Positions 52,922-64,000 of a DNA stretch of 64,000 nucleotides are shown here, in pieces (the stretch's first letter is position 1; the number at the start of each line of letters is the position of its first letter). The DNA comes from Candidatus Solirubrobacter pratensis (lineage in GTDB: Bacteria > Actinomycetota > Thermoleophilia > Solirubrobacterales > Solirubrobacteraceae). The stretch is from assembly GCF_000425945.1 (NCBI RefSeq), contig NZ_AUEK01000006.1, positions 372,001 through 436,000 of the forward strand. Direction: 5' to 3'. The notes beneath the pieces were generated by a model that was not told the DNA's origin, did no database searches, and worked only from the letters and a program-made list of their open reading frames with translations. The position numbers were made by a program, and so were the translations under genes.

Positions 52922-52963
52922 GCGGCGGGATCGTAGCGACGCCGGCGGTTACACTTGGCCGGG

Positions 52964-53821
52964 ATGCGCACGCGCCCGATCACGGTCGTTGCGACCGCGC
53001 TGGCGCTCCTGGCCACAGCCCCGGTGACCGCCCGGGCGCAGGATCCGACTTCGACGCCGACGCCGTCGGCAAGCCCCACGGCGACGCCCACGGCCTCCTC
53101 GGCGGACGCGAAGACGGACTGGCCGAAGGACGTCCAGCGCGTGTATGACGACTACCGCCGCGACGGCGTCATCGACGTCTGCGACCACACGGAGAAGACG
53201 CTGCAGGACACGCTCGACACGATCGAGCCGGCGTACGACCAGGACTATCCGGACTTCCGCGAGGCGATCACCGCGGGGATCCAGAAGCACAAGTCCGGCG
53301 GCTGCGACTCGAAGGGCTCCCCGGGCGCGGGAGCCGGGACGGGCGCGGGCGCCGGAGCCGGGGCGGGCGCGGGCGCCGGCGCGACGCCCACGGCCACGGC
53401 CACGCCGGACAGCGGGAGCAGCGGCTCCTCGAGCGACAGCTCAGGCGCCGAGTCGGGGACGCTCCCGCGTTCGCACCACGGCGGGTCGTCGAGGTCGGGG
53501 ACGGTCCCGCCCGAGGACGACATCCCGCCGCAGGGCAGCGTCACGCCGGTGCCGAGCCCGGTGCCGACCGTGGGGGCGCCGCCCGTGGCCGCTCCCCCGG
53601 CCGCCGCGCCGGCGCAGCCCGTGATCGTCCACGAGGGCCATCGCAGCCTCACGCTGCCGATCGCGCTGATCGCGCTGGCGCTGCTCGGGGCGCTCGCGCT
53701 GCTTCTCGCGGCGCTCGCCTCGCGGCGCAATCCGAGGCTCGCCCACGCGTGGCGCGAGGCCGCGTTCCGCACCCGCGGGACCTGGGCGGACTTCTCCGAT
53801 TGGCTCCGGCTCGGCCGGTAG
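52964..53821 (+). CDS. Secreted/membrane-anchored Thr/Pro/Gly-rich protein
   Basis: 285 residues. Signal peptide at 1-25 (ITVVATALALLATAPVTARA, cleavage before QDPT), then a Thr/Pro/Ser-rich linker. A small folded segment spans about 50-105 (WPKDVQRVYDDYRRDGVIDV and IEPAYDQDYPDFREAITAGI). A Gly-Ala repeat near 120-143 and a long disordered Ser/Pro region follow. A C-terminal membrane segment (about 235-255, LTLPIALIALALLGALALLL) ends with a basic tail. It looks like a surface protein on a flexible stalk. I use ATG 52964; TTG 52955 is an upstream in-frame alternative. No function recognised. Confidence 0.75.
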   Translation: MRTRPITVVATALALLATAPVTARAQDPTSTPTPSASPTATPTASSADAKTDWPKDVQRVYDDYRRDGVIDVCDHTEKTLQDTLDTIEPAYDQDYPDFREAITAGIQKHKSGGCDSKGSPGAGAGTGAGAGAGAGAGAGATPTATATPDSGSSGSSSDSSGAESGTLPRSHHGGSSRSGTVPPEDDIPPQGSVTPVPSPVPTVGAPPVAAPPAAAPAQPVIVHEGHRSLTLPIALIALALLGALALLLAALASRRNPRLAHAWREAAFRTRGTWADFSDWLRLGR

Positions 53822-53962
53822 AATCCAAGTACCGAGTTTTCCTGTCCGATTCCCGGAATTTGCAGGCTTCTTGAGGTTCGTTCCGTCCGGACCACGAGGC
53901 AACATTCACCGCCCGCAGATTTGAGCCCGTGCCGAGCCGGGCACTGAAGGGAGTTGCCACCG

Positions 53963-56869
<2,907 letters not shown>

Positions 56870-57363
56870 GCCGAACCCGGCTTCTGAAGCGTCTCGAACG
56901 GCCCCGGCGACGGGGCCCTTCGTCGTTCTCAGGTGACGACGCAGCGCTTGGCCGCCCGGCCGCTCGCCTACAACGCAGGGCTTGGCCGCCCGGCCGCGGG
57001 TCCTGTCCTCGTGGGACCCGGGTCGTCGGTCGACCAGAGACCCGCTCGACAGGCGCCGACGCCTGCCGCTGTCGACGCGCCGACCCCCGAACGCCCACGA
57101 GGCCACCCGCGGGTGGGACCGCTCAAGCTCGCTGCCCTGCGGCGTGCCGCCGAACGCGCTCGCCGGAGCAGCCGCTCCGAATCGGTTCGTTCGCGCCGGC
57201 AGGGTGACCGACGCGGCTACCGGCCGCGCCGCCGCGGGTCTTGTCCGCGTGCGACCCGCGACCGGGCGGTTGATCCTCGGCCGTTGCGCGCTGCGCGAAC
57301 CGACTCCGGCAGGCAGCGGCGACCGCAGGAGCACGAGTGTGGCTCTTCGGGTAGATCTAGGAC
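56870..57363. other. 494-bp intergenic region with terminator-like hairpin and short repeats
   Basis: No convincing gene. After the nrdJ stop there is a GC-rich hairpin (56900-56917). A 16-bp exact direct repeat CTTGGCCGCCCGGCCG lies at 56946-56961 and 56980-56995. Two similar hairpins are GGGTCC/GGACCC within 56996-57020 and GCGGGTC/GACCCGC within 57236-57261. The two-fold repetition suggests duplicated structured or binding sequence. The minus-strand frame through it is Arg-rich and looks like a shadow. Confidence 0.5.
56900..56917 (+). terminator. Terminator-like hairpin after nrdJ
   Basis: GGCCCCG-GCGA-CGGGGCC, 7-bp stem and 4-nt loop, 31 nt after the stop, followed by a pyrimidine-rich CTTCGTCGTTCTC. 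High-GC actinomycetes often use such hairpins without a clean T-run. Confidence 0.5.
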
Positions 57364-57612
57364 ATGCGTCGCATCCCGTACTTCAAGCTCCTCGCGATCC
57401 TGCAGATCGTGCTCCTGGCCCGGCAGCACCTCAATGGGCTCAGCCGCGAGGAGCGGCGCCGGATGGCGGAGCTGGTGCGGCGCGGGCACCGGCTCAACAG
57501 GTCCGAGCGCAGAGAGCTGCGCGAGCTGGCGCAGAAGCTCGAGCCGGGCGCGTTCGCGCGGAGGGCGGCGTCGCGCCTGTCGCCGGTCGGGATGCCGGGC
57601 CGCAGGAAGTAG
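57364..57612 (+). CDS. Conserved-looking small basic protein, unknown function
   Basis: 82 residues, MRRIPYFKLLAILQIVLLA at the start (short hydrophobic helix), then an amphipathic charged helix RQHLNGLSREERRRMAELVR and a basic tail. Composition is protein-like in this frame only, and it follows the repeat region directly and precedes the trypsin-like gene by 9 bp. The pattern of a hydrophobic head plus Arg/Glu helices is familiar from small actinobacterial proteins, but I cannot name a family. Confidence 0.65.
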   Translation: MRRIPYFKLLAILQIVLLARQHLNGLSREERRRMAELVRRGHRLNRSERRELRELAQKLEPGAFARRAASRLSPVGMPGRRK

Positions 57613-57621
57613 CCTGGGGCG

Positions 57622-58638
57622 GTGATCGCCACCGCCGCCGTGCTCGCCGCCGCCTCCATCTTCCACGGCACGCCGGTGCCGCAAGAGCAGGCGCCGTGGC
57701 TTGTCTCGCTGACGACGCGCGGCGTCGTCTGCGGCGGCTCGCTGATCGCGCCCGACCGCGTCCTCACCGCCGCGCACTGCGTCCAGGGCGCCGATCCGGT
57801 CCGCCTGAGCGTGCGCATCGCGGGCAAGCGGTACCCGTGGCGGGGCGCGATCTTCCCTACCGACTACCACGAGATCCCCGCCCCGGCGGCGCCGGACGAC
57901 CCGAGCGCCTCGGCGACCGCGGACGACCTCGCGATCATCCTGCTCGAGGCGCCGGTCGCCGGGGTGCCGGCGCTGCCGGTCGCCGACCCGCCTCCGGTCC
58001 AGGGCGAGCCGAGCCTGACCGTCGGCCGCGGCGGCACGGGCACCGCGACGCCGAGCCCGACGTGGTCGCAGCCGGGGCTCGGCGCGAAGCAGGCGGTCGT
58101 CGGGGCGTGCCCCGCCGCCTATGGGCCGAAGCTCTTCTTCCCCGCACTGCACCTCTGCACGCAGGACACGACGCCGGCCGCCGCGCAGGCGTGCGCCGGC
58201 GACAGCGGCAGCCCCGTGATGGTGCGGCGCAACGGCGTCTGGGCGGTCGCCGGCGTCGTCACGTGGGGCGGCGAGACGCAAGGCCGCGGCTGCGGCGGAG
58301 GGCTGCCGGACGTGTCCGAGCGCGTCGACGCCCACCGCGCACTGCTGACCGCGACGAAGACGCCCGCGCCATGGGCCGCCAGGCGCACGCGCGTGCGCCG
58401 CCACGGCCACGTGTTGCGCTGCGTGTCCGGGCCGTGGCGCAACGCGCCGAAGCTGAGCGTGCGCTGGTATCGCCAGGCGCCGGGGAAGGTCGAGAACGGC
58501 CGCTTCGGCCAGGGCAGGCGCACGTACGTGCCGGGCCACGGCGCGACGCGCAAGGACGCGCCGGGCGCGCTGCACTGTTCGGTGACGGCGCGCACCGCCG
58601 GCGGGTGGGCGCAGGAGGAGTCCTACAACGCGCTCTAG
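57622..58638 (+). CDS. Secreted trypsin-like serine protease (S1 family)
   Basis: 338 residues. A short hydrophobic head (VIATAAVLAAASIF) may be a signal sequence; the start is GTG 57622, 9 bp after the previous gene. The catalytic triad is complete: His in LTAAHC near 50-54, Asp in DDLAIILLEAP near 102, Ser in CAGDSGSPVM near 193-202. Disulfide-type cysteines are present (CGGSL, AHC, ACAGDSG, RGCGGG). After the protease domain (to about 245) follows a basic domain of about 90 residues (RYQ/GRRTYV-type, with two Cys) that may bind cell wall or substrate. No clear propeptide. Confidence 0.88.
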   Translation: MIATAAVLAAASIFHGTPVPQEQAPWLVSLTTRGVVCGGSLIAPDRVLTAAHCVQGADPVRLSVRIAGKRYPWRGAIFPTDYHEIPAPAAPDDPSASATADDLAIILLEAPVAGVPALPVADPPPVQGEPSLTVGRGGTGTATPSPTWSQPGLGAKQAVVGACPAAYGPKLFFPALHLCTQDTTPAAAQACAGDSGSPVMVRRNGVWAVAGVVTWGGETQGRGCGGGLPDVSERVDAHRALLTATKTPAPWAARRTRVRRHGHVLRCVSGPWRNAPKLSVRWYRQAPGKVENGRFGQGRRTYVPGHGATRKDAPGALHCSVTARTAGGWAQEESYNAL

Positions 58639-58722
58639 TGCCTAGCGCGTGACGCCGACGCGCATCGCGAGCCTGTCGCCCCGCGCGACGCCGCGCTCCG
58701 GATGCGAGCCGTGCAGCGGCGT

Positions 58723-60318
58723 CTAGCGGACGCGGAACGAGGCGCTGCGAGCCGACGTCGACAGCCGCAGCGAGAGCCGGTAGGCCCCGGGCCGGAGCGT
58801 CCGGCGCGTCGGCAGGCGGCGCGTCAGCGTGACGGTGTTCCGGCCCGTGGCGCTCTTGCGCGTCCACGTGGCGACCGGCTTCTTCGCGCCCCGCTTGGTG
58901 ACCGTGAACCCCACGCTCGCCGCGCGCGTGAGCGCGAACCGCACATGCAGCCGGCTCGTCTTCGTACGCAGCGACCCCGAGATCGAGATGCTCGTGAGCT
59001 TCGCCGCGGCGAACGGCGTGGTCGTCGCCATCGGGGCGGGAGTCACGACCGGCGTGGACGTGGGCGTGGCGGTGGGCGCCGGCGGCTCCGCCGAAATCGC
59101 CGCGGCCGCCTGCACGGCGCCGTTGGCGTTCAGCCGCCCGCCCGTGGCCGACAGGCCGGCCAGCGCCGGCGGATGATCGGCGCCGTTGAGGACCGCCGCG
59201 CGCAGCTGCGCGGTCGAGGCGCTCGGATCGGCCGCCAGTGCGAGCGCGGCGACGCCGGCGACGTGCGGCGAGGCCATCGACGTGCCGCTGTCGTCGCTGT
59301 ACACCTGCCCAGGGCCCTTCCAGGTCGACAGGATCCCGACGCCCGGCGCGAAGAGATCGACCGAGGTCTTGCCGAAGTTGGAGAAGATCGCCGGCTGGTC
59401 ACGGTTGTCGGACGCGCCGACGCAGATGACGTTGGCGTAGGGATACGCGCACGGGTAGGAGGGCGAGGAGCCGTCGTCGTCGGCCCCGTCGTTGCCGGCG
59501 GCGACGATGTAGAGCGTGTTCGGGTAGCGCGCGATCGCCTGGCCGACCGCCGCGGAGTCGGGGCCGCCCAGCGACGCGTTGACGATCCGCAGGCCGTGCT
59601 CGCCGGCGTAGGCGAACGCCGCCGCGACGCTCGACAGGTCCCCCCCGCCGTTCGCGTCGAGCACCCGCAGCTCCGCGAGCTTGGCGTCGGGTGCGACGCC
59701 CGCCACGCCGATCGAGTTGTCCGCGAGCGCGGCGATCGTCCCGCTGACGTGCGTGCCGTGGCCGTTGGCATCGTCGGGCGCGCCGCCGTCGACCCAGTCG
59801 TAGCCGAGCGACGTGTCGATCTGCCCCGCCAGGTCCAGGTTCCCGGAGTCCACGCCGGTGTCCACCACGCCGACCGTCACACCCGCGCCGCGGCTGCGCG
59901 CCCACGCCTCCGGCGCGTCGATGTCCGCGTCGGGCGTCCCCGTCTGGTTCGAGTAGTGCTGGCCGTCGTACGGCCCGTTCACGGACTGCCCGGTGTTGTC
60001 GAGCGCCCAGAGGTCGCCCCAGGCCGCGTCGTCGGTGAGCGCGTGGACCCGGCGATCAGGCTCGGCGTAGACGACGTCGGGGTCCTTGCGCAGCGCGGCG
60101 AGCGCGGCGGCCTGGCTGCCCTGCGGCGAGACCAGCTCGGTCGCGGCGAGCGGCAGCGTCTCTCGGAGCCGGACGTCCGCACGGTCGCGCAGGCCGGCCC
60201 GCTCAGAGCGGTCCAGCCCTGACTTGCGCTGGACGATGATGTCGCCCTGCGCGGCCTGTGCCGAGGCCGGCGCCGACAGCGCAGCGAGAAGCAGAAAGGC
60301 GAGAAGGCTTGATCGCAT
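58723..60318 (-). CDS. Secreted subtilisin-like serine protease (S8 family)
   Basis: 531 residues. Signal peptide 1-22 (LLAFLLLAALSAPASAQA), an I9-type propeptide (about 25-95, ending DVVYAEPDRRV), then the S8 domain: Asp in VGVVDTGVD near 150, His in NGHGTHVSG near 187, the oxyanion region IVAAGNDGADD near 265 and Ser in SGTSMASPHVAG near 345. A Pro/Thr linker (about 425-445) and a C-terminal beta-sandwich-like domain of about 85 residues follow. ATG 60318 fits the signal peptide; the open frame extends 17 codons upstream without sense. It probably digests protein outside the cell, as does the convergent S1 protease. Confidence 0.93.
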   Translation of the reverse strand: MRSSLLAFLLLAALSAPASAQAAQGDIIVQRKSGLDRSERAGLRDRADVRLRETLPLAATELVSPQGSQAAALAALRKDPDVVYAEPDRRVHALTDDAAWGDLWALDNTGQSVNGPYDGQHYSNQTGTPDADIDAPEAWARSRGAGVTVGVVDTGVDSGNLDLAGQIDTSLGYDWVDGGAPDDANGHGTHVSGTIAALADNSIGVAGVAPDAKLAELRVLDANGGGDLSSVAAAFAYAGEHGLRIVNASLGGPDSAAVGQAIARYPNTLYIVAAGNDGADDDGSSPSYPCAYPYANVICVGASDNRDQPAIFSNFGKTSVDLFAPGVGILSTWKGPGQVYSDDSGTSMASPHVAGVAALALAADPSASTAQLRAAVLNGADHPPALAGLSATGGRLNANGAVQAAAAISAEPPAPTATPTSTPVVTPAPMATTTPFAAAKLTSISISGSLRTKTSRLHVRFALTRAASVGFTVTKRGAKKPVATWTRKSATGRNTVTLTRRLPTRRTLRPGAYRLSLRLSTSARSASFRVR

Positions 60319-60609
60319 GGGACCTGAAGCGGGGGAGCCGCCCGACCAAGGACATCGACCCCGCGGCACGGAAGTTGAGCGCGGCCGGCCGCCCTAAAAC
60401 ATCAGACTTTTGCTGGTCGGTCAGGACGGCGACAGCAAAGCCCCTGGCTCAGCATCCCCTCATCCGAGTGTGCCCTCAAGCGGGCGCGCCCTGCACCGCG
60501 CTCGCCGGCCCGGCACGGCGGTCCGCGGAGGCCCGGGCGCGGCGGTAGGCCCCGCACCGCGGCGGCACCGATGGATCCGCCCAGCGGTCCGAGCGTGCGC
60601 TGCGTCACA
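60319..60609. other. Intergenic region between divergent protease and fatty-acid genes
   Basis: Holds the promoter of the S8 protease (leftward) and part of the promoter of the acyl-CoA oxidase operon (rightward). Very GC-rich from 60480 to 60600, then abruptly AT-rich at 60610-60641 (operator, listed separately). No coding frame or RNA gene is apparent. Confidence 0.5.
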
Positions 60610-60641
60610 GTTACCGATATAGAAATTTATATGTGGGTAAC
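60610..60641. promoter_or_regulatory. 32-bp palindromic operator, probably for the TetR regulator
   Basis: The sequence runs GTTACC...AAATTT...GGTAAC and is symmetrical about 60625/60626: outer arms GTTACC/GGTAAC at 60610-60615 and 60636-60641, inner ATA...TAT matches, centre AAATTT. It lies 8 bp before ATG 60650 and is strikingly AT-rich for this genome. A TATATG at 60628-60633 could be the -10 box, so a bound repressor would block RNA polymerase. Confidence 0.75.
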
Positions 60642-60649
60642 TTGGTCGC

Positions 60650-62548
60650 ATGAGCACGAAGAACCTGCGGGCCCTGCTCGACGGCGACTACGCCGAGATC
60701 CGCGACCGCGTCCGCTGGTGGCTGTCCCAGCCCGGCAATGAGCCCGTTGTGGACCTGCCGATGGAGGAGCACCGCGCGAAGGTGCTCGCCTGGGTACAGG
60801 AGCTGACCGCCGAGGGCGACACCGGCCGCGGCTTCCCCGCCGAGTACGGCGGCCAGGACAACGTCGGCGGCTCGGTCGCGAGCTTCGGCGCGCTCGCCTT
60901 CGGGGACCTCAGCCTGCTCGTGAAGTGCGGCGTCCAGTTCGGGCTCTTCGGCGGCGCCATCCTGCATCTCGGGACCGCCCGCCACCACGAGCGCTACCTG
61001 CGCGCGGCGACCTCGATGGAACTGCCCGGCTGCTTCGCGATGACCGAGACCGGCCACGGGTCCAACGTCCAGGCGCTCGGCACGACCGCGACCTACGACC
61101 CCGAGGCCGAGGAGTTCGTCGTCCATACGCCCAGCGAGGACGCGCGCAAGGACTACATCGGCAACGCGGCGCGCGACGGCCGCATGGCGGTCGTCTTCGC
61201 GCAGCTGATCGCCGGCTGCCGTCAGGGAAGCCCGCAGCGCGCCGGAGGGCCCGGCGCCGGCGAGGACCGCGGGGTACACGCGCTGCTCGTGCCGCTGCGC
61301 GACGAGGACGGCGACACGCTGGCGGGCGTGCGGATCGAGGACTGCGGCGCGAAGCTCGGGCTGGACGGCGTCGACAACGGGCGCATCTGGTTCGACCACG
61401 TCCGCGTCCCGCGCGAGAACCTCCTCGACCGCTACGCCCAGGTGGCGCCCGACGGCACCTACACCAGCGCGATCGAGAACCCGACGAAGCGCTTCTTCAC
61501 GATGCTCGGGACACTGATCCAGGGCCGCATCAGCGTCTCCGGCGCCTCGATCTCGGCGACAAAGGTCGCACTGACGATCGCGATCCGGCGCGCGCTGACG
61601 CGCCGCCAGTTCGGCGTCCCGGGCGAGCCGGAGGCGCTGCTGATGGACTACCGCACGCACCAGCGCCGGCTGCTGATCCCGCTCGCCGCGACGTACGCGC
61701 TGTCGTTCGCGCAGGACCGGCTGATCGCTGAGCTGCACGAGGTCTTCACCAACGCGGACACCGGCGACCGCGAGCGGCGCGAGCTGGAGACGCTGGCGGC
61801 CGGCGTGAAGGCGATCGCCACGTGGCATGCGACCGAGACGATCCAGGCCTGCCGCGAAGCGTGCGGCGGCGCCGGCTACCTGCGCCAGAGCCGCTTCGCC
61901 GCGCTGAAGGCCGACACCGACGTCTTCACGACCTTCGAGGGCGACAACACCGTCCTGCTCCAGCTCGCGGCGAAGAACCTGCTGACCGACTACAAGGACG
62001 CCTTCGGGGAGCTCGACCCGCTCGGCACGGCGCAGTTCATCGCCGGCCAAGCGTTCGGCATGCTGGCCGAGAAGATCGGCATCCCCGGCCGCGACGAGGG
62101 CGGCGACCTGCTCGCGCGCAAGACGCAGCTGGAGCTGTTCAAGTGGCGCCACGAGCACGTCCTCGGCGGCGTCGCGCGGCGGCTGAAGAAGGGCATCGGC
62201 GACGGGCGCGACCCGTTCAGCGTGCTCGTCGACTGCCAGGACCACGTGCTGACGACCGCTCGCTCGTGGGTCGACCTCGTCGTGCTCGAGGCCTTCGCGG
62301 AGGTCGCCGGCCGCGATCCGGTGCTCGACAAGCTCTGCAGCCTCTACGCGCTGTCGCGGATCGAGGCCGAGCGCGGCTGGTACCAGGAGCACGGCAAGCT
62401 CACGGCGACCCGCTCGAAGGCGGTCATCAAGGCGGTCAACGAGCTGCTGGCCGAGATCCGCCCGCACGCGGAGATGCTCGTCGACGCGTTCGGTGTCCCG
62501 GACGCCTGCCTTGGCGACGCCAAGCCGGTCGCGCAGGCGGCGGCGTGA
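60650..62548 (+). CDS. Acyl-CoA oxidase/dehydrogenase family protein
   Basis: 632-residue FAD enzyme for the first step of beta-oxidation. The layout is that of acyl-CoA oxidases rather than the 380-residue dehydrogenases: FAMTETGHGSNVQALGTTAT near 127-146, DGVDNGRIWFDHVRVPREN near 240, CREACGGAGYLRQSRF near 401-416 with the catalytic Glu, FTTFEGDNTVLLQLAAKNLL near 427, and the long C-terminal domain ending RPHAEMLVDAFGVPDACLGD. Whether it passes electrons to oxygen or to electron-transfer flavoprotein cannot be read from sequence. Starts just after the palindromic operator and overlaps the TetR gene by 4 nt. Confidence 0.92.
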   Translation: MSTKNLRALLDGDYAEIRDRVRWWLSQPGNEPVVDLPMEEHRAKVLAWVQELTAEGDTGRGFPAEYGGQDNVGGSVASFGALAFGDLSLLVKCGVQFGLFGGAILHLGTARHHERYLRAATSMELPGCFAMTETGHGSNVQALGTTATYDPEAEEFVVHTPSEDARKDYIGNAARDGRMAVVFAQLIAGCRQGSPQRAGGPGAGEDRGVHALLVPLRDEDGDTLAGVRIEDCGAKLGLDGVDNGRIWFDHVRVPRENLLDRYAQVAPDGTYTSAIENPTKRFFTMLGTLIQGRISVSGASISATKVALTIAIRRALTRRQFGVPGEPEALLMDYRTHQRRLLIPLAATYALSFAQDRLIAELHEVFTNADTGDRERRELETLAAGVKAIATWHATETIQACREACGGAGYLRQSRFAALKADTDVFTTFEGDNTVLLQLAAKNLLTDYKDAFGELDPLGTAQFIAGQAFGMLAEKIGIPGRDEGGDLLARKTQLELFKWRHEHVLGGVARRLKKGIGDGRDPFSVLVDCQDHVLTTARSWVDLVVLEAFAEVAGRDPVLDKLCSLYALSRIEAERGWYQEHGKLTATRSKAVIKAVNELLAEIRPHAEMLVDAFGVPDACLGDAKPVAQAAA

Positions 62549-63117
62549 GGACGCGGCTGCCGCGGGCCGAGCGCGAGCGCCAGATGCTCGACACTGCGCA
62601 TGCGCTGTTCGCCGAGCGCGGATACGCGGAGGTGACGATGGACGAGGTCGCGGCCGAGGTCGGCGTCACGAAACCGCTGCTCTACAACTACTTCGGCAAC
62701 AAGGAGCGGCTGTTCCTCGCCTGCATGAAGCCGGCGGGCGACGCGCTGCTCGACACGGTGGTCGGCGCCGTCCAGGACGCGGAGACGCCGGCCGAAGCGC
62801 TGCGCAACGGCATCCACGCGTTCTTCGCCTTCCTCGACTCCGACCGCGCGGCGTGGCGCGTGCTGTTCGACGAGACGCTGCCCGCGAGCGGCGCGATCCC
62901 GCGGCGCGTCGCCGAGTACCGCGACCGGCTCGCGAGCCTGGTCACCGCGGCGCTGCGCGAGCGCAACCCCGAGCCGGCCGTAGAGCCGCTCTCCGTCGCC
63001 CTGCTCGGCGCCGCCGAGGCGCTCGGGCGCTGGTGGCTGCGCACCGAGGCGATGCCGGCCGCCAAGGCCGCCGACCTGCTGATCCGCACCCTCGAACCAG
63101 GATTGAGGACCCAATGA
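62545..63117 (+). CDS. TetR-family transcriptional regulator
   Basis: 190 residues. The N-terminal TetR helix-turn-helix includes RQMLDTAHALFAERGYAEVT, MDEVAAEVGVTKPLLYNYFG and NKERLFLACM; a ligand-binding helical domain follows (about 65-190). GTG 62545 overlaps the oxidase stop by 4 nt, and its stop overlaps the thiolase ATG. Encoded within the beta-oxidation operon, it probably binds the palindrome at 60610-60641 and is released by an acyl-CoA, as known for FadR/KstR-type TetR proteins; the ligand is inference. Confidence 0.9.
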   Translation: MRTRLPRAERERQMLDTAHALFAERGYAEVTMDEVAAEVGVTKPLLYNYFGNKERLFLACMKPAGDALLDTVVGAVQDAETPAEALRNGIHAFFAFLDSDRAAWRVLFDETLPASGAIPRRVAEYRDRLASLVTAALRERNPEPAVEPLSVALLGAAEALGRWWLRTEAMPAAKAADLLIRTLEPGLRTQ

Positions 63118-64000
63118 ACACCCAGACCCGCCGCGTGGCCGTCATCGGCGGCAACCGGATCCCGTTCGCGCGCTCCAACGGCGCCTATGCGCACGCGAGC
63201 GACCTCGACATGCTCACCACAGTGCTCGACGGGCTCGCCGAGCGCTACGCACTGCAGGACGCGCGCATCGACGAGGTCGTGGCCGGCGCCGTGCTCAAGC
63301 ATCCGCGCGACCGCGACCTGACGCGCGAGGCCGTGCTCGGCTCCAAGCTCGCGCCTGAGACGCCCGCGTATGACATCCAGCGCGCGTGCGGGACCGGGCT
63401 CGAGACGGTCATCGCCGTCGCCAACAAGATCTCGCTGGGCCAGATCGACGCGGGCATCGCCGGCGGCGTCGACACCGCGTCAGACGCGCCGATCGGCGTC
63501 AACGAGGACCTGCGCCAGATCCTGCTCGACCTCAACCGCGCGAAGTCGCTGCCCGCCCGCGCGCGCCAGCTGACACGCCTGCGGCCGGGCCAGATCGTGC
63601 CCGAGACGCCTGTCAACCGCGAGCCGCGGACCGGCATGTCGATGGGCGAGCACGCCGCGCTGATGGCGAAGGACTGGGGCGTCACGCGCGAGGAGCAGGA
63701 CGAGCTCGCCGCGGCCTCGCACGCCAAGCTGGCCGCGGCCTACGACCGCGGCTTCTACGAGGACCTCGTGCAGCCGTACCTGGGGCTCGAGCGCGACCAG
63801 AACCTGCGGCCTGACTCCACGCCCGAGAAGCTCGCCAAGCTCAAGCCCGTGTTCGGCGACACGATGACGGCGGGCAACTCGACGCCGCTGACCGACGGCG
63901 CCTCCGCTGTGCTGCTCGCGAGCGAGGACTGGGCGGCCGAGCGCGGGCTCCCCGTGCTGGCCTACATCACCGCCGCGCAGACCGCCGCCGTCGACCACGT
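63114..64000 (+). CDS. Thiolase / acetyl-CoA C-acyltransferase (FadI-like), partial
   Basis: The first 295 residues are in the window; the gene runs off the right edge. It is the final-step enzyme of beta-oxidation, cleaving 3-ketoacyl-CoA. Visible: VAVIGGNRIPFARSNGAYA near 8-26, the nucleophile Cys in QRACGTGLETV near 89, SMGEHAALMAKDW near 178, and TAGNSTPLTDGASAVLLAS near 252. The internal order is that of FadI-type thiolases. ATG 63114 overlaps the TetR stop by 4 nt (ATGA), which makes it third in the operon. Confidence 0.93.
   Translation, partial: MNTQTRRVAVIGGNRIPFARSNGAYAHASDLDMLTTVLDGLAERYALQDARIDEVVAGAVLKHPRDRDLTREAVLGSKLAPETPAYDIQRACGTGLETVIAVANKISLGQIDAGIAGGVDTASDAPIGVNEDLRQILLDLNRAKSLPARARQLTRLRPGQIVPETPVNREPRTGMSMGEHAALMAKDWGVTREEQDELAAASHAKLAAAYDRGFYEDLVQPYLGLERDQNLRPDSTPEKLAKLKPVFGDTMTAGNSTPLTDGASAVLLASEDWAAERGLPVLAYITAAQTAAVDH

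Noticed and set aside
53822-53962. Possible cobalamin riboswitch before nrdJ
   Set aside because: The leader is only 140 bp and I see neither a B12-box-like sequence nor the needed stem arrangement.

Overview
The window looks like chromosomal DNA from a high-GC actinomycete, plausibly of the class Thermoleophilia (Solirubrobacterales). The reasons are very GC-rich third codon positions, many GTG starts in 4-nt stop/start overlaps, an actinobacterial-type conjugation set, a B12-dependent ribonucleotide reductase as the only RNR seen, and small proteins of actinobacterial style. I cannot name a species from sequence alone. The window falls into two parts that meet at a tRNA-Thr(CGT) gene at 38537-38609 (minus strand).

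Part A (1 to about 38.5 kb) reads as the right portion of an integrative conjugative element next to the 3' end of that tRNA. At 1-5785 lies a tightly overlapping type IV secretion operon: a polytopic membrane protein, an SCO6880-like protein, a VirB4-type ATPase and a VirD4 coupling protein. A convergent MobF (TrwC/TraA) relaxase gene follows at 5789-8584. A 1.1 kb gene-free stretch behind it carries two adjacent perfect hairpins that could be oriT. At 9.7-33.9 kb lies a cargo of eight large nucleic-acid enzymes. They are a DUF1998 SF2 helicase with a C-terminal nuclease-like domain, an SNF2 helicase, an N6-adenine methylase, an EVE/PUA-like protein, a UvrD-type helicase with a RelE/ParE-like N-terminus, a RecD-like helicase with a C-terminal PD-(D/E)XK-like domain, a HelD-like helicase fused to a MESH1/SpoT-like HD domain, and a convergent HepA/RapA-like helicase. 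The first three resemble the core of class 1 DISARM; the rest is not part of DISARM as described. This is the best candidate for an undescribed defence system. Beyond it lie two paralogous small genes separated by an intact IS1182-family element with a CTAG target duplication, a degenerate tRNA-His-like fragment, a sigma-factor-like gene, an unknown gene, an XRE regulator, and a repeat-rich strip next to the tRNA that may be the attachment region. No integrase gene is visible, so the left end of the element must lie outside the window.

Part B (38.6-64 kb) looks like ordinary chromosome. It holds a response regulator coupled to a PAS-GGDEF-EAL protein, a PHP phosphoesterase and a FocA-type formate channel. 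Facing them is a minus-strand run holB-fdhD-fdhA-fdhB-fdhC, in which fdhA is a selenoprotein: an in-frame TGA is followed by a SECIS hairpin with a GGTCT loop. Then come tmk, galE, a secreted proline/threonine/alanine-rich protein, nrdJ, two secreted serine proteases (S1 and S8), and the start of a fatty-acid degradation operon (acyl-CoA oxidase, TetR regulator, thiolase). A 32-bp palindrome in front of that operon is probably the TetR operator.

FocA and the formate dehydrogenase probably act together in formate uptake and oxidation, with FdhD delivering sulfur to the cofactor. In Part A the conjugation genes would move the element and the helicase/methylase array would be its protective cargo.
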